Positions 1 to 8,573 are shown, counted from the stretch's first letter. The stretch is DNA of 37,496 bases from Verrucomicrobiia bacterium (GCA_020439925.1 JAGRPC010000086.1:1-37496); one strand, 5' to 3'. The notes: generated by a model from the letters alone, not told the origin. Made by a program: numbers and translations.

Positions 1-20
1 CGTTCGTTTATGAAAACAGG

Positions 21-764
21 ATGAATCGCTACACCTTTTCTCGGTGCGTTTTTCTCTTTGGGGGGATTTCATTGTTCGTGGGCTGCAAATCCACGGATCT
101 TGTGGAAGACATTCCTTCATCGAACTACCCTCCGCCGGCAATGCCTGTACCCGAAGCAGCTCCGGCACCACCGAAGCCAGTATCGATGAAGCCCTTGGTG
201 GGAGGTTCGATCCGCCCGGGGGATACTCTTGAGCTCTTTGTTGAGGAGGACGATGCCTTCAACGGGACATACCCGGTCCGCGAGCAAGGCGATATCATCA
301 TCCCTTCGGTGGGGCGGATTCAAGTGGCTGGTCTGTCGCTGGGAAGCGCCGGTTCCCGCGTGCAAACCGAGCTCCAGGCGAGGCACCTGAAAAAGGCCAC
401 TGTGATCCTCGATCGGGTAGGGAGGGCGTCGGTCCCGCAAGAGGCGCTGGCTTCGGCCCCGACCGCGCCTCCGGTGGCTCCGAAGATGACGATCTATTTA
501 AACGGAAAAGTGAATCGACCGGGGCAACATCGGATCGACCTTCCCGCCAGTGGGTATCTAGGAGTATATGAAGCCATTCTTATCGCGGGCGGGCTCTCAA
601 ATTTTGCCGACCCAGGCAGGGTGCATGTGTTGAGGAACGATAGTGAGGGCAAGAAACAGAAAATCCCGGTGAACATCACGGGAATCGAACAGGGTCTCGT
701 GAAGGATCCTCAGATCGGTAATGGTGATATCGTGGTGGTTCCTGAAAAGGTGTTTGGATTTTAG
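21..764 (+). CDS. Wza-like polysaccharide export lipoprotein (Poly_export + SLBB)
   Basis: This 247-residue protein is predicted to be a periplasmic or outer-membrane polysaccharide export protein of the Wza/OMA family. It starts with a short basic region, a hydrophobic stretch and a relaxed lipobox (LFVGC, Cys22), so it is probably a lipoprotein. A Pro/Ala-rich linker (about 35-60) precedes the Poly_export domain (about 63-120, beginning IRPGDTLELFVEED). One SLBB-type domain follows (about 155-247) and ends IVVVPEKVFGF. The protein is much shorter than E. coli Wza, with a single SLBB domain and no C-terminal amphipathic helix, as seen in short family members outside the Proteobacteria. It lies 50 bp upstream of the initiating sugar transferase on the same strand, which fits an export and initiation unit. 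The ATG at 21 follows an AGG, but any promoter lies outside the window. Confidence 0.9.
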   Translation: MNRYTFSRCVFLFGGISLFVGCKSTDLVEDIPSSNYPPPAMPVPEAAPAPPKPVSMKPLVGGSIRPGDTLELFVEEDDAFNGTYPVREQGDIIIPSVGRIQVAGLSLGSAGSRVQTELQARHLKKATVILDRVGRASVPQEALASAPTAPPVAPKMTIYLNGKVNRPGQHRIDLPASGYLGVYEAILIAGGLSNFADPGRVHVLRNDSEGKKQKIPVNITGIEQGLVKDPQIGNGDIVVVPEKVFGF

Positions 765-814
765 TTCGGCCGACGTTGCCCGAAACGGTGGCAAGCAGGC
801 AAAGTTGATCGGCA

Positions 815-2266
815 ATGAGCCTGGGCGTCCAGCGGCAATCAAAACACTTACGATGGGCCGGGTTTCTTTTCCTGATCGACTTCCTTCTCGTCTGGGGCTC
901 CTTTTTGCTAGGCATTCGGGTTCGTTTTGAAGCGTTCTCGTGGGACAAACTGGCAGATTACGGACCAGGAATCGGTCTTGCTTCGCTCGTGTTGCCCTCA
1001 ATACTTTACATCGGAGGGTTGTATTCGCCGCGGCACCTTGCCGTGGATCGGATTTCCCATCTTCGATGGCTGCTTTTCGGCGTGATCGCTGTCAATCTTT
1101 CTGTGCTGGCTGCTGGCTCGCTTGTGTTTACCTCCCGGGTGGGTCGAGGGGTGCTTCTCGCTTCCATGCTGTCCCTGATTCCGCTGCTTCTGTTGAGGTA
1201 TTGGGTCGTGATGCAGCGGCGACGACAGCGAAGTGATTCCCTCCTCTGCCTCGTCGCGAGTGAGGCCGATGAGCAGGCTGCGCTGAAACTTCACGAATTC
1301 TGGGGAGACCGGTCGAGGATTTTTGCGATTGTCGCCGGCAGGAATTATCGACCCCAGTCGGATCTGAATGTGGCCAAGATTCTAACCGACGGATCTTCGG
1401 ATGAATCCTTGCGCTTCGATGTGGTTCTCGTCCGTGACAGCCACTTTCAGGATCGCGAGCTTGCGGCATTTCTTCGCGGCTTGCGCTACGAGGGCTCTGA
1501 GATTCTTCCGCTTTCCGATGCATGTGAAGACATTTATCATGCCGTTCCCCTGGAACTGATCACCGACGCCTGGCTTTTCCGAGCTTCGAACCAGTCTCAG
1601 TTGTTCTACGTCCGCAAGCTCAAGCGTTTTTCAGACCTCCTTCTTGCATCTCTTTTCCTTGTCCTCTTGAGTCCGTTTCTTGCCCTTGGTGCGCTGTTGG
1701 TAAAGATTTCATCGCCGGGACCATTGATTTTCCGGCAGGAGAGAGCCGGCCGACTCGGCAGGTCGATCACCGTTTTGAAGTTGCGGACGATGCACGTTGA
1801 TGCTGCAGGACGAGGGGAGCGTTGGGCCAATGAGGAAAAGGACCGCATTTTCCCCCTGGGCAGCCTGCTCCGGACCTTCCGGGTGGACGAGATTCCGCAG
1901 CTGATCAATGTCATTCGCGGTGAGATGTCTTTTGTCGGACCTCGCCCAGAGCAGCTTTCGATTGTCGAGGAATTGGCCAAGCGAATTCCCTTCTATCGCG
2001 AGCGTCTCCTCATCCAGCCGGGCATCACGGGCTGGGCACAAGTCAACTATCCCTACGGGGCTTCGGTCGAGGACGCGGCCAGAAAGCTTGAGTACGACCT
2101 CTATTACATGAAGCACATGGGGATCTTCCTCGACTTCTTCATTCTTCTGGAGACCATCAAGATCATCTTGAGTGGAGGGCGTCGATCCGGCGACCGTGAT
2201 TACCTTGAATTCCGTGAGGATCTTGGAGGTCTCGAAGAAGAACTACGGCAAACGCCGCCTCTTTGA
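815..2266 (+). CDS. Exopolysaccharide initiating polyprenyl-phosphate sugar phosphotransferase
   Basis: This 483-residue membrane protein should transfer a sugar 1-phosphate from a nucleotide sugar to undecaprenyl phosphate, the first step of repeat-unit assembly. Four hydrophobic segments lie near 15-35, 53-70, 86-105 and 112-132. A cytoplasmic Rossmann-like region (about 140-260) follows, then a fifth hydrophobic segment (about 272-300). The C-terminal Bac_transf catalytic domain contains KLRTM (322-326), RVDEIPQLINV and MSFVGPRPEQ, all hallmarks of the WbaP/WcaJ/EpsB group. Its length and architecture match polyisoprenyl-phosphate hexose-1-phosphate transferases. The sugar (glucose, galactose or another) cannot be told. 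It converges on the kinase gene, with 69 bp between the stop codons and no convincing terminator there. Confidence 0.95.
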   Translation: MSLGVQRQSKHLRWAGFLFLIDFLLVWGSFLLGIRVRFEAFSWDKLADYGPGIGLASLVLPSILYIGGLYSPRHLAVDRISHLRWLLFGVIAVNLSVLAAGSLVFTSRVGRGVLLASMLSLIPLLLLRYWVVMQRRRQRSDSLLCLVASEADEQAALKLHEFWGDRSRIFAIVAGRNYRPQSDLNVAKILTDGSSDESLRFDVVLVRDSHFQDRELAAFLRGLRYEGSEILPLSDACEDIYHAVPLELITDAWLFRASNQSQLFYVRKLKRFSDLLLASLFLVLLSPFLALGALLVKISSPGPLIFRQERAGRLGRSITVLKLRTMHVDAAGRGERWANEEKDRIFPLGSLLRTFRVDEIPQLINVIRGEMSFVGPRPEQLSIVEELAKRIPFYRERLLIQPGITGWAQVNYPYGASVEDAARKLEYDLYYMKHMGIFLDFFILLETIKIILSGGRRSGDRDYLEFREDLGGLEEELRQTPPL

Positions 2267-2335
2267 GGAAAACGACGATTCACTCGGCGAGATTTCGTGG
2301 GTGTTGGTCGCACCGACAGAATTGTGGGCTTGACC

Positions 2336-4975
2336 TCAGATCGTATTTTCGTCGCCCGACGAAGTCGGACGGCGCGACAGAGGCTTTCGCTCAAGGGGTT
2401 GCTGCCACTCACTATCCTGCTGCTGGCGTAGTTTCTCACGTTGGAGTTTCTGCCAGGACTGGTCAACTGCAGAGTCGCTCCATTCCTCGGTGGGTGTGGC
2501 TTTCGAAGTATTCCGGGGCGTTGCAGTCCTGCGTGCGGGAAGGGAGCTGGACGCTCGTTCCGGTTGGGAAGCTGAGCGTGGCCGAGGAGAGACGGCTCGG
2601 AAAACTTCCGGCGATGACACCGGCATTTGGGGCAGGGGAGGCGGAGAGGACGATGAGGGGGGTGCAGGATCGACTTCCGATAGTTCAAATTTGGAGGGAA
2701 CAGGGGCTTCGTCCGGTTCCCGAGATGGGGGATCTGCCGAAGACGGAGTGGGAACATCGACGGGATCTTCTTCGAACTGGTCGTAGTAGGGCGCTGAGTA
2801 GTAATAATACTGGTAGTAGTTCCCAACCTTCGAAAGATCGACTCCGTTCAAAACAAACCCGAAGAAGCGAGCGCCGGTTTTCCTGAGGATCGTGACGGCA
2901 TCGCGTACGTCCTTCATGGAAGTCTTTTCCGATCGGACAACGAGAACAATGCCATCGGCAAGCCGCTGTAGCGAGGTTGACTCGCTGAGTCCGAGTACTG
3001 GAGGGCAGTCGATGATGATCCGGTCGTAGCGTGCGCGCCAGGCTTGGACGAGCTCAAAGAAACGATCCTGGCAGAGCAGTTCGGTTGATCCGGGGATGAT
3101 GGGGCCCCGCGGAATTGCTTCGAAACTTCCGGAAACCGTCGAAAGAATGGATTCCTCCGGGGAAATTTCACCGATCAGCATGCGAGACATGCCTCCTGTG
3201 TTGTCGAGTTGAAGGAGGGCGTGCTGGCGACCCCGGCGAAGGTCGCAATCGATCAAAAGGACCTTTTCTCCCATGGAATGGAATGCCCAGGCAAGATTGG
3301 CTGCCTGGGTAGTTTTGCCTTCCTGTGGTCGCGCGCTGGTAATCAGGATCACTTGGGACTGGGTCCCCTCGAATTTTGCGTCGAGCCCGATGTTGGCTCG
3401 GACAACACGGAAACATTCCAGAAGGTAGTTGGGTACCTTCGCCCCTTGGGCGGGCGACCGATGTACCTCCTCGAGGAACCCTGGGTCGGTCAGGGGTACG
3501 ATCCCGATACCCTTGAGCCCAATGTAGTCCTCGAGCTGGGCGAGGGAGGTCGCGGAGGTGTCGAGGAGGTTGAGGATCGTGGGAAGACCGATGGCACCGG
3601 CGAAGCCGATAATAAGTGAAATCATCAAGAGCTTCGCTTTGTTCGGGGAAACAGGAATCTGGTCGCGCAGACTCGTGTGTCCCTTGAATCTCAATTGAAT
3701 CCAGTCGAAATCTTCTGCGAACGTGATGGTTGCAAGCTTCTCGGCAAGGCGTTCACGCGCTTTCTCCCACATCGCCTGAGCTTGTTCGATCGAACTGAAT
3801 TCCATCGATGAACGGCCGAATTCTTCAGTGACACGCTGGTATTCCGGAATGCGCAACTCGAGCTGGGCCAGCTTTTCGGTAAGGCGACGATATTCGATGT
3901 CGAATTTTTCCCTCAGGACCAGCATCTCGGATTGGAGAGCTCGTTGCAGCCTTTCCAATTCTTCCGCGAGCTCCTTCATTTTGGGATGCTCGGGCAGGTA
4001 GATTGCGGTCGCCTCCGCGATACGGGTCTCGATCGATCGCTTTTCTCGCTCGAGTTTACGCCAGGGCTCGGTGCCTTCGATATCTGCCGGGGTAACCACT
4101 TGGACTTCAGCGGGTTTGCCTGGAATTACGCCCGAACGGCTTACGGCTAGGGGCCTTTGGACGAGATTGCCCACCTCTACTTCCGTTTCCTTTTCAAAAG
4201 TGCTGAGAAGGGACAATATGGCGAGTGTGTTGTCGCTGGTCTCGGTTTCAGCTTCGTAGCGTTCGAGCGTGTCCCGTATTGCGTCCATGCGCTTGATGCG
4301 TTCCCTCGTTTCGACAATTTCCTTGGGAATCTCAAGGAGGCTCTGCTGCTCGATCGTAACCTCGGTGAACTTCTGATCTCTTTCCATCGTTGTGATGGAA
4401 TCGACATTCTCTGCAACCTTTTTCTCCAACTCTGTCAATTGAAGAGCGTAACGCTCAAGGGCTTCGTCACGAAACTGTGTCCAGGTTTCTTCCTGAATTC
4501 TCTGGAACTCGGCGACGAGGGCTTCACAAAAATCACGTACGACTCTTTTGTCATAAGCGAGGACGGTTACTTCGAGGTGTCGGGCATCTACGATTCCAAT
4601 GACGACGGAGGGAACATGCTCAAGTAGTGCCTCGATGGTGGACTCCCCATCATCAAGAAGACCTAGGCGTTTCGCGGCGGCGATCTGCACCTGCTGGGAC
4701 CGCAATCGGTCCATCAGGCTTCGGGTGACGATGGCGCTGTTGAGGGTCGAAGTTTCCGGAATCTCGGAATCGCGTATCGGACTCCCGAACGATTGAAAGT
4801 AGACCAGGGATTGAGCCCGATAAATCGGCGTTGCATACAGGTAGTAGGTTATGCCGGCAAGGATCCCAATCGCAAAGAGGGTTAGCATGAGGCGTAGATG
4901 CCTCATGTACGAAAAGGCCTGGGAAAAGACCTTGATGGGATCGAACTTCGCGTTCGGGCTGCTTGAGGAATCCAT
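2336..4975 (-). CDS. Wzc-like polysaccharide co-polymerase and tyrosine autokinase
   Basis: This 879-residue inner-membrane protein should control chain length and export through tyrosine autophosphorylation. An N-terminal Wzz-type region has TM1 near 28-48, a long periplasmic coiled-coil-rich part, and TM2 beginning AKLLMISLIIGFAG. The cytoplasmic BY-kinase domain shows Walker A (SARPQEGKTT, 547-556), Walker A' (VLLIDCDLRRG, from 572) and Walker B (RIIIDCPP, from 652). A tyrosine cluster (NYYQYYYYSAPYYDQ, 719-733) is the likely phosphorylation tail. Unusually, about 146 further residues follow, rich in Pro, Ser and Arg, whereas most BY-kinases end at the Tyr cluster. I chose the ATG at 4975: the frame is open to 5149, but that extension would overlap the upstream membrane-protein gene and is not Wzc-like. 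The stop of that gene lies 35 bp upstream, so the two are probably co-transcribed. Confidence 0.93.
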   Translation of the reverse strand: MDSSSSPNAKFDPIKVFSQAFSYMRHLRLMLTLFAIGILAGITYYLYATPIYRAQSLVYFQSFGSPIRDSEIPETSTLNSAIVTRSLMDRLRSQQVQIAAAKRLGLLDDGESTIEALLEHVPSVVIGIVDARHLEVTVLAYDKRVVRDFCEALVAEFQRIQEETWTQFRDEALERYALQLTELEKKVAENVDSITTMERDQKFTEVTIEQQSLLEIPKEIVETRERIKRMDAIRDTLERYEAETETSDNTLAILSLLSTFEKETEVEVGNLVQRPLAVSRSGVIPGKPAEVQVVTPADIEGTEPWRKLEREKRSIETRIAEATAIYLPEHPKMKELAEELERLQRALQSEMLVLREKFDIEYRRLTEKLAQLELRIPEYQRVTEEFGRSSMEFSSIEQAQAMWEKARERLAEKLATITFAEDFDWIQLRFKGHTSLRDQIPVSPNKAKLLMISLIIGFAGAIGLPTILNLLDTSATSLAQLEDYIGLKGIGIVPLTDPGFLEEVHRSPAQGAKVPNYLLECFRVVRANIGLDAKFEGTQSQVILITSARPQEGKTTQAANLAWAFHSMGEKVLLIDCDLRRGRQHALLQLDNTGGMSRMLIGEISPEESILSTVSGSFEAIPRGPIIPGSTELLCQDRFFELVQAWRARYDRIIIDCPPVLGLSESTSLQRLADGIVLVVRSEKTSMKDVRDAVTILRKTGARFFGFVLNGVDLSKVGNYYQYYYYSAPYYDQFEEDPVDVPTPSSADPPSREPDEAPVPSKFELSEVDPAPPSSSSPPPLPQMPVSSPEVFRAVSPRPRSASQPERASSSLPARRTATPRNTSKATPTEEWSDSAVDQSWQKLQREKLRQQQDSEWQQPLERKPLSRRPTSSGDENTI

Positions 4976-5010
4976 GAGCGATTCAGACGGGCTTTTACCG
5001 GACTTTCGGT

Positions 5011-5301
5011 TCAACGAGGAGCAATTTTTCTCGCGGTCCGGGGTGGAGCTAGAACGGGCTTCAAGAAGGACCAGTTTCCTTTCACGAAACATCGTAGGGC
5101 ATAGACTCCCAATCCGAATATGGGGATAAGGACGATGATTAAGAGCCAAGTCACTTTGGCGGAAATGGAAATCTCAAGACTTCTTACACTTGAGATCGAG
5201 GCCACAAGCAGAAGGAGCCAAACGGCCAGAAGCCCCCAATAGACGGCCGGATGTTCGGAGACAACATTTAAGGTCAGGAATCGGACTACAACGGGAAGCA
5301 T
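5011..5301 (-). CDS. Small two-TM protein with PLDc_N-like domain
   Basis: This 96-residue protein has two predicted membrane helices, WGLLAVWLLLLVAS (about 23-36) and VTWLLIIVLIPIFGLGVYAL (about 49-68). They are followed by a basic tail ending RKIAPR. The second helix, with its Ile/Leu-Pro-x-x-Gly pattern, resembles the phospholipase D N-terminal (PLDc_N) domain, which often occurs as a free-standing small membrane protein. No PLD catalytic HKD motif is present. The ATG at 5301 is preceded by AGGAG about 10 bases upstream, a reasonable ribosome binding site. It sits directly upstream of the Wzc-like kinase on the same strand. A role in kinase assembly or membrane anchoring is only a guess. 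Confidence 0.75.
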   Translation of the reverse strand: MLPVVVRFLTLNVVSEHPAVYWGLLAVWLLLLVASISSVRSLEISISAKVTWLLIIVLIPIFGLGVYALRCFVKGNWSFLKPVLAPPRTARKIAPR

Positions 5302-5688
5302 GACCTGGAATCTCCTGGTGTTTGGGTTTTGACGAGTGAAGTGGCGACAAACCTCGAAACCACCGAAGGCATATTAAGACAAGAAGAAGACCCCGCAAAC
5401 GAAAAGGGGAATGGCTACTCAGCAGGCACTCACAAAGCCGGGTTTGTGTGTTTGAAAGCCGGGGTCAGACAGGGCGTGAGGCACTTCACCACGCGCCAGG
5501 CATCGCCGAACGAGCGGGTGGCCTCTATGGCGAGAAGCAAGGCTATCGGACAGGAATATGGACTGCTGCTCATTGGCATTCGTCTCGCTTGCGCAGCCGG
5601 ACTTTCCTAGCTCGGTTTAAGAGTCCCCACCAAACCTGCTTTCGAACACACACTATCGATGGGGCGGTGGGGGGCTGACTGGCTAACC
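5302..5688. other. 387-bp intergenic region without a credible gene
   Basis: This stretch lies between the start of the small membrane-protein gene and the stop of the hexapeptide acyltransferase gene, both on the minus strand. The open frames across it lack family features, good starts or ribosome sites. It must hold the promoter of the kinase operon and the 3' end of the acyltransferase transcript. A 7-bp inverted repeat (5625-5631 with 5666-5672) has a 34-base loop and no T-run, so I do not call it a terminator. Confidence 0.6.
5371..5399 (-). promoter_or_regulatory. Weak candidate promoter for the kinase operon
   Basis: On the minus strand, TTTGCG (5394-5399) and TAATAT (5371-5376) are separated by 17 bases, about 70 bases upstream of the small membrane-protein start. 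Both boxes match the sigma-70 consensus poorly. The call rests mainly on position upstream of a probable two-gene operon. Confidence 0.2.
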
Positions 5689-6291
5689 TTACGATTCTGA
5701 ACTGTTTTCGTAATTTCTGTAATCAATGTGATGGACAAAATGGCTGGATCCGTTCTTCGAAAAGAGCTTTCCTGGAACTCCGAAAACGACACCGTGATCG
5801 GGAACATCAGAGACAATCAGAGAGTTGGCCCCGATCAAGGCGTTGTTTCCGATGTGGATCTCCCCAGATACCACTGCGCCAGGACCCACGTAGACATTGT
5901 CCCCAATCGTGGGCGCCCCTTTCCCGGGACCATCCGATATCCCCCCAATGGTGACGCTCTGGCAGATCGTGCAGTTCGCCCCGATCTTTGCCAATCCGCT
6001 GATCCAGATCCCTCCGTAATGGACGAAAAGGAGTCCGGGCCCGATCTTGGCATCGGAATGCACGTGGATTCCCGCCCGGGCTTCTGCCAGATGCAGCAGC
6101 AGATAAGCGATTCGGCGGAAAAGGAATCGGCAAGCGCGATTCGAGTCGGCAAATTTGGTCAATCGGTAGTAGAAGGTGTAACGAGCCCCGGGGCAATACC
6201 GGAACCGCGTCAGAAAGGTTTTCCACGAACTCGAACCGTACTCCCGGAAGCAATCCGATTTCACCAGGTATTTGAATTCTGCAAAGGTCAT
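5689..6291 (-). CDS. Hexapeptide-repeat acyltransferase, CysE-like (LbH fold)
   Basis: This 200-residue protein resembles serine O-acetyltransferases and polysaccharide acetyltransferases of the left-handed beta-helix family. An N-terminal helical part (about 1-85) is followed by hexapeptide repeats. These run from GIHVHSDAKIGPGLLF through TICQSVTIGG to YVGPGAVVSGEIHIGNNALI. A histidine in the FVHYGG segment sits where the CysE catalytic His lies. It probably O- or N-acylates a sugar or lipid-linked unit in the cytoplasm. It is the last gene of the polymerase-FkbH-ACP series, directly after the ACP, so an acyl-ACP donor is possible. Two starts are plausible: ATG at 6291 (used here, preceded by GAGG at short spacing) and TTG at 6351, whose codon overlaps the ACP stop and has GAGGAAA upstream. 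Confidence 0.82.
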   Translation of the reverse strand: MTFAEFKYLVKSDCFREYGSSSWKTFLTRFRYCPGARYTFYYRLTKFADSNRACRFLFRRIAYLLLHLAEARAGIHVHSDAKIGPGLLFVHYGGIWISGLAKIGANCTICQSVTIGGISDGPGKGAPTIGDNVYVGPGAVVSGEIHIGNNALIGANSLIVSDVPDHGVVFGVPGKLFSKNGSSHFVHHIDYRNYENSSES

Positions 6292-6347
6292 GTCCTCAAA
6301 TGGTTGTCGTGGACCCGCGTCCGGGGGGCGAGTCAAGGAGGCAGGGT

Positions 6348-6593
6348 TCAAATCCTGCCCGTTTCCTCGAGATAAAGTCTGATCAGTCGGACGGAGAGCA
6401 TTTCCAAAGTCTCTTCGGGACTGAGTTGAATGTCGAATTCATCCTCGATGGCCAAGATGAGGTTGAGATGGGCAATCGAACTCCATTCGGGCGTGTTGTC
6501 CGGACTCAAGTCGTCGGAGATAGAGCCCGGGGGGATCCCGAGTACTTTTGAGAGGAGATCGTGCAGGCGGGCTTCAAGGGTGTTTTCGGACAT
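6348..6593 (-). CDS. Acyl carrier protein (phosphopantetheine-binding)
   Basis: This 81-residue acidic protein has the four-helix acyl carrier fold. The likely phosphopantetheine serine lies in WSSIAHLNL; the usual Asp before that Ser is replaced by Ser. It is followed by the acidic helix ILAIEDEFDIQLSPEE, typical of ACP recognition helices. The ATG at 6593 begins MSENTLEARLHDLL; upstream codons in the same frame are not ACP-like. It lies 40 bp after the FkbH-like gene and just before a hexapeptide acyltransferase. In antibiotic pathways FkbH-type enzymes load a glyceryl group onto a stand-alone ACP, so this is probably the dedicated partner. The acyl group itself cannot be deduced. Confidence 0.88.
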   Translation of the reverse strand: MSENTLEARLHDLLSKVLGIPPGSISDDLSPDNTPEWSSIAHLNLILAIEDEFDIQLSPEETLEMLSVRLIRLYLEETGRI

Positions 6594-6633
6594 GGATTTT
6601 GGTTGGTAGAGTTGATGAATGGTGACCGCCCTC

Positions 6634-8463
6634 CTATTCCGCTTTGAGGCTGTACAGATCGGGAAGCTCGGGAATTCGGGAGGAATCGAGCAAGTAGCGA
6701 ACCTGCGTCGCCGACTCGTCGATCTTTTCAAAGGCGTGTTCAGGATAAAAATTCCTCGACGGGCTGTTTTTTGGAGTGGGGATATATTCGCCGATGATAG
6801 CAACGTCACGTGCCCGACCGCGAACTCGGTCAACGAGGAGTCTCAGGAGGGCAGATTCGATCCGCCTTCCCATGACGCGGCAGCTCAGCAGAAAAGTATC
6901 GATTCGCCAATCTTCCTTGGAATCGTGTCCGGAAGGAGGAACCGCGAGTGCGAATCCCACCAAGCCATGACTTCCGAACCGATCGGAAACGGAAACTGTG
7001 ACTCCGATTCCCCCGGCTTCGAGAAGGCGCCGCAGTTCGTCGGCGGTGTGGCGACGGGTTGTGAGGTTGAACTGGTTGGACCGGCCGAGCAATTGAAGGA
7101 CGCGGCGAAACTGGGGCGACTCCGTATCCAAAAGCTCATGGGAGATGATCGTATCGAGACTCCGGAGAAAATCTTCAGGGTTCTCAAAAGATCGACTTGA
7201 GATCCTGCGTTGACGCTCAATGCGGTAATGGTCGGCTCGCTCCGTGTCCTCGGGTGTCAGGACGAGGGTGTCGAAGAGCCCGGAAGATTCAATCACGTCG
7301 ACGTAGCCAATCGGATTCGTGCCGGTATCGAAAACGTGAACCTCTGGAAGTTGCGACTTGACCCACTCCCGCTCCGCGGGGTTGTCATCGAAGAAAGTGA
7401 TCGAATCGAGGGCGATATTCAGATTCGCGGCGATGTTCCGTATGGACAATGCTTTGTCTTTCCAGTGAATCTGGAGTTCCGAAAAATCCTCGGGTCGGAG
7501 GATTGATGAAGGGTGGTTTGTGAGTACGTCTAATGCGTCTTTTTCGTTGTTCTTGCTGGCGATAGCGAGGAGGATGCCCCTATTTCTGAGGCGGGCGAGG
7601 TAGCGCTGGAAATCTACATAGGCCGAACCGGGATAGTCCTCGCCCAGTTCAATGCCGCTCAGGCCGTCCTCTCCCACGACTCCCCCCCAAAGGGTGTTGT
7701 CCAAATCGAGAACTAGGCACTTTTTGGGCCGCATTTTCAGCAGAGCAAAGCACCTTGCGTGATTTCGGGCGAGATGGGCTTGGGCTCTCTGGGAAAAAGG
7801 CATGCGAGCCAGATAGGATAAACGAAGATCGTAGAAGTGTTTCAAGCCGACCTCATAGGCGGTCCGGTGGAAGTCGAAAATCCAGGTGTTCTGGCTTCGC
7901 CGGCACAAACCGGAAATTCCCTGGTTCACTTCGGCGACGAATTGCTGCTCCGAAAATTCGAGAGATGCGTCGGCAAATCCTGCAGCCAAACGCGCGGGTT
8001 CGGCCATGTTCCAGAGAAAGATGGGGGCGGAGGAATTTTTCCGAATGCCGTCAATGAGATTCTCCAGTCGCTCCACGACATGTTCCCGGACCAAGAAAAG
8101 GCTCTCTTCACGCGATCCTGTGAATCGGCAAAGTCGGCCTGGAAGCCAATCCTCCAGCTGTAAAGCAAGAGTGACTACCTCCGGCTCGAACCGGTAAAGT
8201 TCGGATGCTGGGTCAAGGACCAACTGCTCGAATTGGTCGAAAGGACAGAAGAAGTGATCAAGGAGGAAGCCTTGTGAGGCAAGCTCCACCTTGAGATGGG
8301 GCTCCATCAATTCAATGGAAAAGGAGGAAAGAAATGCCGCCCGTAACGGAGACAGGTTTAAGTCGTTGTCAGCTGTGAGTTCACGTGCCAAAGCGACGTA
8401 ATCGGTTTGACTCTTCGACGGGATGGCGAGACGCGTTTCGATGGATGACGGACTCTCGGGCAT
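6634..8463 (-). CDS. FkbH-like HAD-IIIC family enzyme (acyl-ACP loading)
   Basis: This 609-residue protein belongs to the FkbH-like group. An N-terminal domain (about 1-240) is followed by a HAD-IIIC phosphatase domain whose motif I is VLDLDNTLWGGVVGEDG (Asp253/Asp255 region). A C-terminal region (about 460-600) resembles the GNAT-like part of the family. Well-studied FkbH proteins take 1,3-bisphosphoglycerate, remove the phosphate and place the glyceryl group on an ACP. The ACP gene follows 40 bp downstream and a hexapeptide acyltransferase follows that, which suggests making and transferring an acyl (perhaps glyceryl) decoration. The acyl product is inference. The polymerase gene lies 110 bp upstream on the same strand, so these genes may share a promoter. 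Confidence 0.9.
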   Translation of the reverse strand: MPESPSSIETRLAIPSKSQTDYVALARELTADNDLNLSPLRAAFLSSFSIELMEPHLKVELASQGFLLDHFFCPFDQFEQLVLDPASELYRFEPEVVTLALQLEDWLPGRLCRFTGSREESLFLVREHVVERLENLIDGIRKNSSAPIFLWNMAEPARLAAGFADASLEFSEQQFVAEVNQGISGLCRRSQNTWIFDFHRTAYEVGLKHFYDLRLSYLARMPFSQRAQAHLARNHARCFALLKMRPKKCLVLDLDNTLWGGVVGEDGLSGIELGEDYPGSAYVDFQRYLARLRNRGILLAIASKNNEKDALDVLTNHPSSILRPEDFSELQIHWKDKALSIRNIAANLNIALDSITFFDDNPAEREWVKSQLPEVHVFDTGTNPIGYVDVIESSGLFDTLVLTPEDTERADHYRIERQRRISSRSFENPEDFLRSLDTIISHELLDTESPQFRRVLQLLGRSNQFNLTTRRHTADELRRLLEAGGIGVTVSVSDRFGSHGLVGFALAVPPSGHDSKEDWRIDTFLLSCRVMGRRIESALLRLLVDRVRGRARDVAIIGEYIPTPKNSPSRNFYPEHAFEKIDESATQVRYLLDSSRIPELPDLYSLKAE

Positions 8464-8573
8464 TGAGAAAAGCGAGTTTTATTCGGTGTTTCAGAGGGGG
8501 CGGCTCCTGCAATGGCAATCGATATCCCGATCAATTCCGGGGCCGCTGAGGAACGCCCATTTCATGGAAAAGA

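Noticed and set aside
2356-2368. Hairpin CCGAC-GAA-GTCGG near the end of the kinase gene as a bidirectional terminator.
   Set aside because: It lies inside the coding sequence, has a 5-bp stem and no T-run on either side.
4976-5149. An in-frame N-terminal extension of the Wzc-like kinase.
   Set aside because: It overlaps the PLDc_N-like gene, and its sequence is unlike Wzz or Wzc N-termini. The ATG at 4975 leads directly into the Wzz region.
5329-5610. A 93-codon plus-strand open frame in the 387-bp intergenic region.
   Set aside because: There is no family likeness or credible ribosome site, and it overlaps the expected promoter region of the kinase operon.
5625-5672. Inverted repeat CCCCACC/GGTGGGG downstream of the hexapeptide acyltransferase as a terminator.
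   Set aside because: The loop is 34 bases and no T-run follows on either strand.
6341-6358. A tRNA T-arm-like sequence (GGTTCAAATCC flanked by a 6-bp stem) on the plus strand.
   Set aside because: No acceptor partner, D-arm or anticodon arm can be found upstream, and the bases lie at the junction of the ACP and acyltransferase genes on the other strand.
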